A stretch of 64,000 nucleotides of DNA, from assembly GCA_948146395.1 (NCBI GenBank), contig OX411552.1, positions 48,495,058-48,559,057 of the forward strand, read 5' to 3'. Each line of letters begins with the position of its first letter. Within the stretch, counting starts at the first letter, position 1. Shown here in pieces: positions 1 to 10,261 of the stretch. Origin of the DNA: Fragum whitleyi. Lineage: Eukaryota > Mollusca > Bivalvia > Cardiida > Cardiidae. Both the position numbers and the translations under genes were made by a program. The notes under the pieces were generated by a model. The model had not been told where the DNA came from, made no database searches, and saw only the letters and a program-made list of their open reading frames with translations.

Positions 1-344
1 CAGAGACTTGATCCTAAAATGCAAGAAAGGACCCTTAAGATCCTAATGATTGAGTCCATTGGACCTTATTTTGTTGATGTCAGCCTAACACCCTGCTTAT
101 ATCATTTAAAGACAAGATCTGAACATCATTTCATGTTTATTGACAAGCTATTAAGTCCAGTTTTCAAACACAAGTCTAATGACAATAGTAAGTATAATAA
201 TATTGAAGTCAACAAGTTTTTCAATTGACTTTTCTATGTTTGAGCCTTTTTTAGGAAAAATACAAAAAGTAGAAAGCAGGAAGAGTATGCTTTCATCAGA
301 AAACATGTCTGTTTGTGAGTTTGTTAATTTGTTTGAATGCGGTT
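1..344. other. No gene; possible dispersed-repeat fragment at the left edge
   Basis: I see no coding potential. Bases 1-70 (motifs AAAGGACCC, GAGTCC, TTGGACC) resemble 28440-28500, so this edge probably holds part of a short dispersed repeat. The short open frames here have no recognisable protein similarity. Confidence 0.3.
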
Positions 345-575
345 TAAAGTCACATCTAACAATTTTTCAGTCATATCGTGGCAGCTGTAGCACCTATCCA
401 AGGATTCCTGACATTTCTCATGCAAGTACTACCATTAAATCCTTTCTTGGCCTGCAGTTGCTATCCCATTTAGATTTACCATTATCAAAGACAAATAGTT
501 GGAAAGGATGAGTGCTGCAGTCCGGGATCAAACCTAGGACCTTAAATTTGACAGTTCGACGAGAATACATGTCTG
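345..575 (-). mobile_element. tRNA-derived SINE, V-SINE-like, minus strand
   Basis: Read on the minus strand this has a box-B-like motif (GGTCCTAGGTTTGATCCC at about 523-540). It is followed by the same central and tail segments seen at 30500-30771: a GCAGGC..AGG motif, a TGAGAAATGTCAGGAATCC-like block, and GGTGCTACAGCTGCCACGATATGA near 365-390. Drift is appreciable and no flanking duplication is obvious. tRNA-derived SINEs are transcribed by RNA polymerase III and mobilised by a partner LINE. Similarity to the molluscan RUDI/V-SINE group is my recollection, not a search result. Confidence 0.65.
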
Positions 576-883
576 TAAAGGCTGATCTAAGGCTATTCTA
601 TCTGCTTACAACAGGATAATGCCATGAGCTGAGCAAGGAAAGGGTTAATATTATTTCATATTTGCTAGTTGACAAGTCAACAAAACTTGTATCACATTCC
701 TGTCAAGTCCAGTTTTCACACATAGGTCTAATAACCCATGTTAGTACAGTAATATTGAAATCAACAAGTCGTTCCATTGAACTATTGGCTTTCTTGTTTA
801 CGAGATCTTCAACATCAATGTTTGTGCTTTATGCCATCCTTGGGTATAGGCATTTTACCACTTCGATGGCTCAACACAAAATA
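576..883. other. No gene seen
   Basis: Around 583-650, the words GGCTGATCTAAGG and GCAAGGAAAGGGTTAA resemble the inside and right end of the TTAA-flanked MITEs found elsewhere, so a decayed copy may lie here. Nothing else is recognised. Confidence 0.3.
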
Positions 884-918
884 GTCGTAACTGCCATATA
901 TTTATAGGCAGTTACAAC
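884..918. repeat. Short inverted repeat (hairpin MITE family 5)
   Basis: GTAACTGCC (887-895) pairs with GGCAGTTAC (907-915) around an AT-rich loop, with AGT/ACT extending the arms. A second copy with the same arms lies at 18720-18759. Two copies suggest a very small palindromic transposable element rather than chance. Confidence 0.55.
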
Positions 919-1130
919 TACTTTGCAACTGCTATCGATTTGTGCATCTGTCCTAGAATGAAACAGCTACATACAACCAATGTTATTCTTGAGGCATTTT
1001 TATACTCCCCTTTCCCCTGCAGATCTCAATACATGTATAATCTTTCTATTATCTGTATTCCAGTTGAATTAAAACTGTTTTCTTGCTTGACATTTTCCTT
1101 TAGTTTCAAAGATATACAGTCATTGGTGGT

Positions 1131-1362
1131 TTAACCCTTTCCTGTTTTACAAAATTTTGGACCTGTCCAAATTCAAAGGTTTTGCAGACGAAAATTTAAA
1201 GTGGATTTAATTTGAAAAATAACCATTCTGTAGGGTAAAAAATAGTGTGAAAAAAGAAAAAAATGCTTGTCAGAAGCAACTTCTTTTTTTTTTTTTCACA
1301 ATGTTTTCTCAATCATAAAATCACAGGATGTAAAAAGCAGGGATTAAACAGCAAAGGGTTAA
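1131..1362 (+). mobile_element. TTAA-flanked MITE, family P2
   Basis: The ends are TTAACCCTTTCCTGTTTTAC (1131) and CAGCAAAGGGTTAA (to 1362), an imperfect inverted repeat with TTAA at both outer edges. Length is about 232 bp with no coding capacity. The interior contains an inverted pair around TTGGACCTGTCCAA and a T-rich stretch. Further copies lie at 20134-20359 and, reversed, at 24831-25059. TTAA target sites and CCC-starting termini are typical of piggyBac-type elements, so a non-autonomous piggyBac-like MITE is the best guess. Confidence 0.7.
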
Positions 1363-1864
1363 ACAATTTTCAAAAATTTACTTGATTAGCCCCTTTAATC
1401 AAAGTTCATGTGGTCAATGAATGAACTAAAATTTATTCTTTCCACAAGATAAGGGACTTAATTGAAATCTCGGTATTACATCATCAGATTTAATTCCCTT
1501 TTTAAAAATCCTTGTATGGTAGCCAGATCCTTAAAATACAATGCTGAAATTTGGCATGAGAGTAGAATCACATCAGTAAAATCATCTTTGAAAGAAATAG
1601 TTCATCAGACAGGATCAAGGTCATCTATCAAGATAAAATTTGTAATTTGTTTGTTTCAATTGGATTTTGTATAACTTTCAGCTATCCCACATGGGTTTAA
1701 GATTATCAACCCATTGGTGGAACCAAATAATCAGAAAGGTTGAGCTCTGCTGTATAAAAATTACGTTCACACAAAGTGTAATGGAGGAATGATGAGGATT
1801 TAGTATCTTATTTATATATTATATTGTGTTATCTTGATGAAGGTCAGGGAACCGAAAATTCAAA
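1363..1864. other. Non-coding; SINE fragment near 1680-1745
   Basis: Bases 1680-1745 match, in minus orientation, the central part of the SINE at 30500-30771 (GCTATCCCACATGGGTTTAA, ATTATCAACCCATTGGTGG). The rest has no recognisable content. Confidence 0.45.
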
Positions 1865-1914
1865 CAAGAGGGCCATAGTGGCCCTTAATCACTCACCTGA
1901 ATTAACAATCTAAA

Positions 1915-4900
1915 AAAGTTTTTCTAAGATTTGACCCCATGACCTAGTTTTGACCTAACTTGACCAAATTTAAATTTGTCAAAGTTCTCAACAAATTATT
2001 CATTCTGTCCAATTTTCAGGTTGATTGGGCTAAAAATATGGCCTCTAGAGTGTCCACAACGGTTTTAAAAGATTTGACCCCATGACCTAGTTTTTGACCC
2101 CACTTGACCCAATTTCAAACTTGTCCAAGATTTCATCAAGATAATCATTCTCACTTGTCCAAGATTTCATCAAGATAATCATTCTCACTAATTTTCAGGT
2201 TGATTTGGCTAAAAATATGGCCTCTAGAGTTTCCACATGGTTTTTCTAAGATTTGACCCCGTGACCTAGTTTTTGACCCCTCTTGACCCAATTTTGAACT
2301 TGTCCGAGTATTTCATCAAGATAATTGTTCTGACCAATATTCAGATTGATTGTGGTTAAAATATGGCCTCTAGCTTGTACACAAGGTTTTTCTTAGATTT
2401 GACCCCCATGACCTAGTATTTGACCCCAATTGACCTAATGTGAACTCACTGAACTTGTCCCAGATTTCATCAAGAGAAACATTCCGACCAATTTTCAGGT
2501 TGATTGGGCTTAAAATATGGCCTCTAGGGTGTCCACAAGGTTTTTCTAAGATTTGACCCTGTTTTTGACCTCAAATTTACCCAATATTAAACTTGTCCAA
2601 GATTTTATCAAGATAAATATTCTGACCAATTCTAAGGTCGATTGGGCTTAAAAAATCGCCTCTAGAGTGTCCACAAGGTTTTTCTAAGAATTGACCCCAT
2701 GACCTAGTTTTTGACCCCACTTGACTCAATTTCGAACTTGTCAGAGATTTCATCAAGATAAACATTCTATCCAATTTTCTGGTTGATTGAGCTTAAAAAA
2801 ATATGGCCTCTAGGGTGTCCACAAGGTTTTTCTAAGATTTGACCCAGTGTCCTAGATTTTGACTCCACTTGACCCAATTTCGAACTTGTCCGAGATTTGG
2901 TCAAGATAATCATTCTGACCAATTTTAAGGTTGAATTGGCTTAAAATATGGCCTCTAGAGTGTCCTCAATGTTTTTCTAAGAATTGACCCTGTGACCTAC
3001 TTTTTGACCCCACTTGACCCAATTTCGAACTTGTCCGAGATTTTATCAAGATAAACATTCTGACCAATTTTCAGGTTGATTGGCCTAAAATAAGGCCTCT
3101 AGAGTGTCCACAAGGTTTTTCTAAGAATTGACCCCCATGACCTAGTTTTTGACCTCACTTGACCCAATTTCAAACTTGTCCAAGATTTCATCAAGATAAT
3201 CATTCTGACAAATTTTCAGGTTGATTGGGCCCAAAAATATGGCGTCTGGAGTGTCCACAAGGTTTTTCTAAGAATTGACCCAGTGACCTAGTTTTTGACC
3301 CCACTTGACCCAATTTCGAACTTGTCCATGATTTTATCAAGATAAACATTCTGACCAATTTCAAAGTTGATTGGGCTTAAAATATGGCCTCTAGAGTGTC
3401 CACAAGGTTTTCTAAGAATTGACCCAGTGACCTAGTTTTTGACCCCACTTGACCCAATTTCGAAATTGTCCGAGATTTTATCAAGATAAACATTCTGACC
3501 ATTTTTGAGGTTGATTGGTATATAAATAGGGCCTCTAGAGTGTCCACAAGTTTTTTTTTAAGACTTGACCTCATGACCTAGTTTTTGACCTCAATTGACC
3601 TAATTTCGAACATGTTTGAGATTTCATCAAGATATTCATTCTGACCAATTTTCAGGTTGATTGGGCCCAAAAATATGGCCTCTAGAGTGTTCTCAATGTT
3701 TTTCTAAGATTTGACCCTGTGACCTACTTTTTGACCCCACTTGACCCAATTTCAGACTTGTCCAAAATTTTATCAAGATAATCATTCTGACCAATTTTCA
3801 GGTTGATTGGGCTAAAAATATGGCCTCTAGAGTGCCTACAAGGTTTTTCTAAGATTTGACCCTTTGACCTAATTTTTGACCCCAATTGACCCAATTTCGA
3901 ACTTGTCCGAGATTTTATCAAGATAATTATTCTGACCAATTTTTAGGTTGATTGGGCTAAAAATAGGGCATCTAGAGTGATCACAAGGTTTTTCTAAGAA
4001 TTGACCCCCATGACCTAGTTTTTGACCTCAATTAACCCAATTTCAAACTTGTCAAAGATTACATCAAGATATTCATTCTGACCAATTTTCAGGTTGATTG
4101 GGCTTTTAATATGGCCTCTAGAGTGTCCTCAATGTTTTTCTAAGATTTGACCCTGTGACCTACTTTTTGACCCCACTTGACCCAATTTCTAACTTGTCCG
4201 AGATTTTATCAAGATAAACATTCTAACCAATTTTCAGGTTGATTGGGCTAAAAATATGGACTCTAGAGTGTCCACAAGGTTTTTCTAAGAATTGATGCCA
4301 TGACCTAGTTTTTGACCCCACTTGACTCAATTTCGAACTTGTCCGAGATTTCATCAAGATAATCATTCTATCCAATTTTCATGTTGATTGTGCTTAAAAA
4401 AATATGGGCTCTAGGGTGTCCACAAGGTTTTTCTAAGATTTGACCCAGTGTCCTAGATTTTGACTCCACTTGACCCAATTTTGAACCTGTCCGAGATTTG
4501 GTCAAGATAATCATTCTGACCAATTTTGAGGTTGATTGGGCTAAAAATATGGCCTCTTGAGTGTCCTCAATGTTTTTCTAAGAACTGACCCTGTGACCTA
4601 CTTTTTGACCCCACTTGACCCAATTTCGAACTTGTCCGAGATTTTATCAAGATAATCATTCTGACCAATTTTCAAGTTGATTGGGCTAAAATAAGGCCTC
4701 TAGAGTGTCCACAAGGTTTTTCTAAGAATTGACCCAGTGACCTAGTTTTTGACCCCAATTGACCCAATTTCAAACTTGTCCAAGATTTCATCAAGATAAT
4801 CATTCTGACCAATTTTCAGGTTGATTGGGCCCAAAAATATGGCCTCTAGAGTGTCCACAAGGTTTTTCTAAGAATTGACCCAGTGACCTAGTTTTTGACC

Positions 4901-6170
4901 CCACTTGACCCAATTTCGAACTTGTCCGAGATTTTATCAAGATAATCATTCTGACCACTTTTGAGGTTGATTGGTATATAAATAGGGCCTCTAGAGTGTC
5001 CACAAGGTTTTTGTTTAGAATTGACCTTGTGACCTAGTTTTTTACCTCAATTGACCCAATTTCGAACCTGTTTGAGATTTCATCAAGATATTCATTCTGA
5101 CTAATTTTCAGGTTGATTGGGCCCAAAAATATGGCCTCTAGAGTGTCCACAAGGTTTTTCTAAGAATTGACCCCCATGACCTAGTTTTTGAACCCACTTG
5201 ACCCAATTTCAGACTTGTCCGAGATTTTATCAAGATAATCATTCTGACCAATTTTCAGGGTGATTGGGCTAAAAATATGGCATCTAGAGTGCCTACAAGG
5301 TTTTTCTAAGAATTGACCCTTTGACCTAATTTTTGACCCCAATTGACCTAATTTCAAACTTGTCCGAGATTTTATCAAGATAATTATTCTGACCAATTTT
5401 CAGGTTGATTGGGCTAAAAATAGGGCATCTAGAGTGATCACAAGGTTTTTCTAAGAATTGACCCCCATGACCTAGTTTTTGACCTCAATTAACCCAATTT
5501 CAAACTTGTCAAAGATTTTACCAAGATATTCATTCTGACCAATTTTCAGGTTGATTGGGCTTTTAATATGGCCTCTAGAGTGTTCTCAATGTTTTTCTAA
5601 GATTTGACCCTGTGACCTACTTTTTGACCCCACTTGACCCAATTTCGAACTTGTCCGAGATTTTATCAAGATGAACATTCTGACCAATTTTCAGGTTGAT
5701 TGGGCTAAAAATAGGGCCTCTAGAGTTCCGACAAGGTTTTTCTAAGAATTGACCCAGTGACCTAGTTTTTGACCCCAATTGACCCAATTTCAAACTTGTC
5801 CAAGATTTCATCAAGATAAACATTCTAACCAATTTTCATGTTGATTGGGCTAAAAATATGGACTCTAGAGTGTCCACAAGGTTTTTCTAAGAATTGATGC
5901 CATGACCTAGTTTTTGACCCCACTTGACCCAATTTCGAACTTGTCCAAGATTTCATCAAGATAATCATTCTGACCAATTTTGAGGTTGATTGGGCTAAAA
6001 ATATGGCCTCTAGAGTGTCCACAAGGTTTTTCTAAGAATTGACCCCATGACCTAGTTTTTGACCCCACTTGACCCAATTTCGAACTTGTCCAAGATTTCA
6101 TCAAGATAAACATTCTGACCAATTTTGAGGTTGATTGGGCTAAAAATATGGCTTCTAGAGTGTCCACAAG
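1915..6170 (+). repeat. Tandem array, ~145-bp unit, about 29 copies
   Basis: Each unit runs roughly from AAGGTTTTTCTAAGA through TTGACCC..GACCTAGTTTTTGACC, AATTTCGAACTTGTCC, ATCAAGATAATCATTCTGACC and GGTTGATTGGGC to GGCCTCTAGAGTGTCCAC. Unit length by direct counting is about 145 bases. Copies differ by scattered substitutions and small indels, and several diverged variants recur at intervals, suggesting blocks of units were duplicated. Open frames of 60-110 residues on the minus strand are by-products of the repeat, not genes. Confidence 0.9.
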
Positions 6171-6241
6171 GTAAATGTTGACGATGCACGACGCACAACA
6201 CACAATGCACAACGGACGACGGACATCAAGTAACCCCAAAA

Positions 6242-6276
6242 GCTCACCTTGAGTACTTCGTGCTCAGGTGAGCTAA
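6242..6276 (+). other. 3' terminal hairpin plus CTAA of the family A element
   Basis: GCTCACC pairs with GGTGAGC, and TGAGTAC pairs with GTGCTCA with one G-T pair. The loop is TTC, with a single extra T bulge on the left arm. TAA follows the last hairpin base, giving GCTAA. The same structure closes the other family A copies. Confidence 0.8.
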
Positions 6277-6710
6277 AAAGAGTGTTGAGGAAATGAAATG
6301 GAGTAACATGGATTCCCTGTATTTTTTTTAACTCATACTGTAATTTACTTTTAAAACAGAAATGCTCTTGTGAAGTGACAGTCTGTCATTTCATGCCTTC
6401 CCTTTGTTATTACAATCCTCTAATAATCAATGGCAATTATTTATCTATGCCACAAAATCCTCTTATTGTTGCTTTACAAACCTTTTTCCTCTTGAAAATG
6501 ACAATGGAATTGATCACAGACATTTCTAGGCACAATTTGGTGAATCCCCTTATGGTATATCTCTCTACCCACCCAGCAAAGCTTGTAAGGTTTAAGTTAG
6601 TGGACCCTTAATAGTTTGGCAACATTTCTGAACTCATGGTCTTTCACTATGATAACCGAAGTTATAAAATTTATAAAATTATTAGGATACATCGTTAACA
6701 CTGTTAAAGT
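6277..6710. other. No gene seen
   Basis: Unique AT-rich sequence. One short open frame (6375-6611) has no family resemblance. Confidence 0.3.
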
Positions 6711-6919
6711 TTAACCCTTGTCATGCTGAACCTGCAAAATTCCTATTTTGGCAAGAGGTATAGACAAAGATCATATATGCGGTCTGATCTTAGGCCATAC
6801 TGCTTGTTTTCCTTTTTAAGCCAGAAAAAAATTCAATTTTTGACTCAAAAATTAGGACTTCAGCACTTGGATTATAATGCAATTTAGCCGAGACTTTTAT
6901 TCAGCATGACAAGGGTTAA
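6711..6919 (+). mobile_element. TTAA-flanked MITE, family P1
   Basis: The ends are TTAACCCTTGTCATGCTGAA (6711) and TTCAGCATGACAAGGGTTAA (to 6919), a near-perfect inverted repeat with TTAA at both edges. The interior includes AAAGATCATATATGCGGTCTGATCTT, a degraded form of a palindrome better preserved in other copies. There is no coding sequence. TTAA flanks and CCC-starting termini suggest a piggyBac-like MITE. Confidence 0.75.
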
Positions 6920-6961
6920 GACTTCCAAAGCATTGCGAAACTATTACTGGTTCTGACTTTC

Positions 6962-7210
6962 TTAACCCTTATCATGCTGAATAAATTTTGGCTAAAAAAC
7001 GCCATCAAAATCAAAGGGCAAAAAGCACTGAAAGTACCGACTGTATGTCAATTGTTTTATTTGGAAAACTAAATCTATTGACAATTCTGGTTGGAAAGTG
7101 AAAAACAGGTTGTGTAGACCAATATCAGACTGCACATATGTGCAGGCTGATGTTTGTCTACATCTCCTGCCAAAGCAGGAATATTCCAGGTTCAGAATGA
7201 CAAAGGTTAA
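6962..7210 (-). mobile_element. TTAA-flanked MITE, family P1, reversed
   Basis: TTAACCCTTATCATGCTGAA at 6962 and TTCAGAATGACAAAGGTTAA ending at 7210 are the two ends. Interior hairpins are ATCAGACTGCACATATGTGC/AGGCTGAT (about 7124-7153) and CTGCCAAAGCAG. The order of the interior is inverted relative to the copy at 8243-8489. It lies only 43 bases from the previous P1 copy. Confidence 0.75.
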
Positions 7211-8242
7211 ATGCTATTGCAGCTGCCTGTGTCAGGGAAGATCTTTGTCTCAGTAGTAAGGACACTAGACTTTGAACCTATTCTGAATGAGTTAATTTCA
7301 GCTGAGTTCCAGCCTCCATTGTGGACTTTTTTTCTTTTTTTTTTTTAAAAAAAATCTTTGAGCATCAGAGGTCAATCATGACTTGATTTTCAATTATGTC
7401 TGATTGCAAAATGTTAGAATATTGATAATGTTTTAATAATAATTGTGTTTAATAATTCAAATTAAGTACTCTTTGTAAGTCCCCTAGGGTAGGGTCAATG
7501 GCCCCTGTAATGACTTGCCCCTTACCCTAATTGGCCATTTCCATTGTCTCTCTGGTTGTGTCTTTGCTTAAGTGTGCATAAATCTGACTTACAGCAAAAG
7601 ATAAATGAGGGAAAATATACATCAAATGAAGAACAAAGCAATTGAACTATAGATGAGTTGTATCAATTCAGACTCTTAAAACAACACTTTCCTTTGCCAC
7701 TTTTGAACCATGCATGAAGACTGAGGTAAAAGGATATCATCAGTGGGCCAACAAAATGTGGTATCTAGGTCTTTATTCTAGCTTTGGACACGACAGAACA
7801 TTTTGGTTGCCTAATGACAATGACCTTTCTGGACATGGACCAACATTCATTTAGTTTGACCAACAGGAATTTATAAGCCTTAGCTACTAAAAGATAGGTT
7901 GATCGGTAGGTACCGGTATACTACTTGTTCGAATGGAATGTTAGTTTTAATGGTAGGAACATTGGTCTAGGTCGAGATAGGCCAAAGTAACCTTTGTCAT
8001 GCTGTATATTTTTCCATAATTCCATGAAAACAAAAGCACTGAAATATCTGATAGTTGGTCAATATGTTTCTAGACAAAAAGATTATCTTACTAAACAACT
8101 CAGTACTCACCAAGATTTTCAGACTGAATGGACTGGTGTGTTGGTGGACAGGACTGCGCTCTCACCATTGACATTGTGCTCTAAGTAGGTAAGGGTTGTC
8201 CATGCTACTGGTAATGTTTCCTTCCATAGAACTGTAAAAGTA
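7211..8242. other. No gene seen
   Basis: Unique non-coding sequence, with an A/T homopolymer stretch near 7328-7355. No open frame has family resemblance. Confidence 0.3.
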
Positions 8243-8489
8243 TTTACCCTCGTCATGCTGAACCAAGAATATTCCTGCTTTGGCAGGAGCTACAGACAAA
8301 CATCAGCCTGCACATAAGTGCAGTCTGATGTTAGTCTACACCACCTATTTCTCACTTTCCAACCAGAATTGTCAATAGATTTAGTTTTCCGTATAAAAAA
8401 AGACATACAGTTGGTGCTTTCAGTTCTTTTTGCCCTTTGATTTTGATGAAAATTTTTAGCCAAAATTTGTTAAGCATGACAAGGGTTAA
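8243..8489 (+). mobile_element. TTAA-flanked MITE, family P1
   Basis: The left end is CCCTCGTCATGCTGAA, with the flanking TTAA altered to TTTA. The right end is GCATGACAAGGGTTAA at 8489. The interior carries the CTGCTTTGGCAGG hairpin and the palindrome around CAGCCTGCACATAAGTGCAG (about 8304-8330). It is the mirror-orientation sister of 6962-7210 and shares the segment CCAACCAGAATTGTCAATAG with it. Confidence 0.75.
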
Positions 8490-8660
8490 TTAGCTAGGGA
8501 TTAGAGCAGGGTTCAACACTAACCAACAGTGTCCCCGGATCCTTAAACTTCAGGAGGGGTCCCATTAGTTAAAAGCAAAGGATTTCATCAGGATCCTTCT
8601 TGAATTTAGATGTTCTTTCAATCAGAATTCATTATTTTTCGTAAAGCCTTCGGCTTTCCG

Positions 8661-8765
8661 TGTAGAAAACAGCATATCGTTCCGAACATATTCTACCATC
8701 GCGCTTTAAAGATAAATCAAATACACCCCCACATGACTACCGGAAGTCACAATCACATGTTTCAT
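8661..8765 (+). repeat. DIRS left inverted terminal repeat
   Basis: This segment, from TGTAGAAAACAGCATATCG through AAATACACCCCCACATGACT to CACATGTTTCAT, is repeated in inverted orientation at 13501-13602 with few mismatches (for example GTTCCGAAC against GTTCAGAAC). Confidence 0.9.
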
Positions 8766-8905
8766 ATTCCTTTCGGCGTTCGACCAGTAAACATCGAAGA
8801 TATCGCGCTTACATTGGCTTTGTGCCTCGGAATCTTGGTAAGTTATTGTCAACTAGGCTACTGTGGACGCTGTCCCAGTATTATTTAACTGTCTTCATCC
8901 ATATA

Positions 8906-10163
8906 ATGGCCTCAAACGACGAAGCAGCCGTTGTCAGTTGTGACGATTCTGAAAAAAGCTTCTTGGGATTCAGCTCGCTGAGCGAATCGGAAAAAGAAAC
9001 CCGCCACAAAAAACAGAAAGCATCGTCTGAGAAAAAGACTGGGACGAAGTCCCAGAAGAAAAAATGACTCTGAAAATGTACAGAAAAAGAAGAAAGTGAC
9101 TTCTGAAATAAAAAACAAAGACTCGAGTTCGACGTCGTTCAACAAATTTGACTTGTCAAAGTTGACTCCCAATGATATAGTGAATTTGAAAAACCTTTTG
9201 GGTCTAGATAATTCTGGTTACAGTGACAGTGAGAATTTAGAAAATCAGGACATGCAGGAACTGTATGGTCATTCTTTGTCTAATGCTAGAAAGTTGACAG
9301 TTAGTGTAGATAGGGATGATATTTCTGGCCGTGAATCTCCGGTTAGAGAACAAAGCAATGTGTTGAGGGACATGTCAAATGCCCTTTTTGAAGAAGGTGA
9401 AATTGATGATGAATCAGAGTGGGATATGCCTCGACTAAAGGCACCTGTCAAAGGAAAACCAGTGTTAAAATCACTTGCTAACCTTATTAATACAGCTTGC
9501 ACATCTCAATGTGACACAGATACTTTACTTAGCAAATACAAGATCCCAGAAAATTGTGACAGAGCATGTGCTCCACTCGTCAATAATGAAATATGGAAGA
9601 TAATGGATAGGCATAGCCAGACCGTTGATAGAAGTATGGCCGAAATTCAAAATTTAGTTGCCTCGGGTATAACCCCTATTATTCAGCTAGCTGAAGTTTT
9701 GAAACCACAGACATCTGGAAATAATGAAGCCAAGACTTTACTTGCGGATTCACTTACTTTGCTGGGTCAAGTCCAGTTCAATTTGTCAGAGAGACGTTGC
9801 TACATGATTCGACCAACCCTTAAAAAGAAGTATCATTCTTTATGTAACATATCTATGCCAATAACTGGGAATTTGTTTGGAGAAGAAATCTCAAAAGATA
9901 TCAAAAACTGTGACTCACTTGTTGCTTTAGGCAAGGATCAATCAAACTCTTTCAAGCCCTCTTTTCGAGGCAGAGGACGTTTTCAAAGGAGAGGTTATTA
10001 TGGTGGAAATGGAAACAATAACTACAATTCCAATTCATATGGGACTGGAAATCAAAGATATCAGCCTTATCCCTCGACTAGAGGTGCTCAACAAAGGGGT
10101 TCAAAAAACTATCGAATACCAAGAAAGGCCCCAACAGCTACTCAGACGTCCCCAAATGAATAG
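8906..10163 (+). pseudogene. DIRS gag-like ORF1, frameshifted
   Basis: A structural, nucleocapsid-like protein of the DIRS element. The first frame starts at ATG 8906 (MASNDEAAVVS) and ends in a lysine-rich stretch at a TGA near 9067. The second frame (from 9096 by its first ATG, open from about 9060) runs to 10163. The switch lies in an A-run around 9058-9064, consistent with a one-base homopolymer indel. The N-terminal third is acidic and serine-rich; the middle is helical-looking with W and C residues; the C-terminus (about residues 290-350 of the second frame) is rich in RG, GN and Q, a typical RNA-binding tail. No zinc knuckle is seen, as is usual for DIRS. The indel could be real decay or a sequencing error. 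Confidence 0.75.
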
Positions 10164-10171
10164 AATCACAT

Positions 10172-10250
10172 TTAAATGTAAGTATTGAATGGGGTTTTTA
10201 CGCCGCTTTCAACATTATTTCAGTTATATCGCGGCGGTTAAATGTAAGTA
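10172..10250 (-). mobile_element. 5'-truncated SINE tail with 13-bp target-site duplication
   Basis: A 53-base fragment (10185-10237) matches the minus-strand SINE 3' end at 42660-42715 (TTGAAT.., ACGCCGCTTTCAACATTATT, TATATCGCGGCGG). It is flanked by perfect direct repeats TTAAATGTAAGTA at 10172-10184 and 10238-10250. The duplication and 5' truncation are the signature of LINE-machinery insertion. It sits between gag and the RT frame of the DIRS element, so it post-dates that copy's arrival. Confidence 0.85.
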
Positions 10251-10261
10251 CAAGTTGTTCC

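Larger units (their letters stand above)
1865..6276 (+). mobile_element. Family A hairpin-ended (Helitron-like) element with giant tandem core
   Basis: The 5' end is CAAGAGGGCCATAGTGGCCC, in which GGGCCA/TGGCCC forms a hairpin, followed by CTCACCTGA. The 3' end is a GACGACGGAC-type tract (about 6180-6225) and then the arms GCTCACC and GGTGAGC around TGAGTAC..GTGCTCA (6242-6273), closing with CTAA. The left motif CTCACCTGA is the reverse complement of the inner right arm of the 3' hairpin. Everything between is a ~145-bp tandem array and there is no gene. Boundaries are set by analogy with copies whose empty site can be read (44433, 46203, 37926). It is non-autonomous; the trans-acting enzyme is unknown. 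Confidence 0.8.

Noticed and set aside
1915..6170. Possible CRISPR array
   Set aside because: The repeats are ~145 bp, contiguous and degenerate, with no unique spacers or cas genes, in a eukaryotic context.
2577..6239. Series of 65-110-residue minus-strand open frames with similar protein sequence (VRMIILIKS.., LGQFLEKPCGHSRG..)
   Set aside because: They are translations of the 145-bp tandem unit. The unit length is not a multiple of three and frames break at every repeat; no start context or conservation suggests a protein.
8508..8630. Possible left half of a MITE (CAGGGTTCAACACTAACC) cut by the DIRS element
   Set aside because: The expected second half is not visible after 13673, and similarity to 49404 is only a few words.
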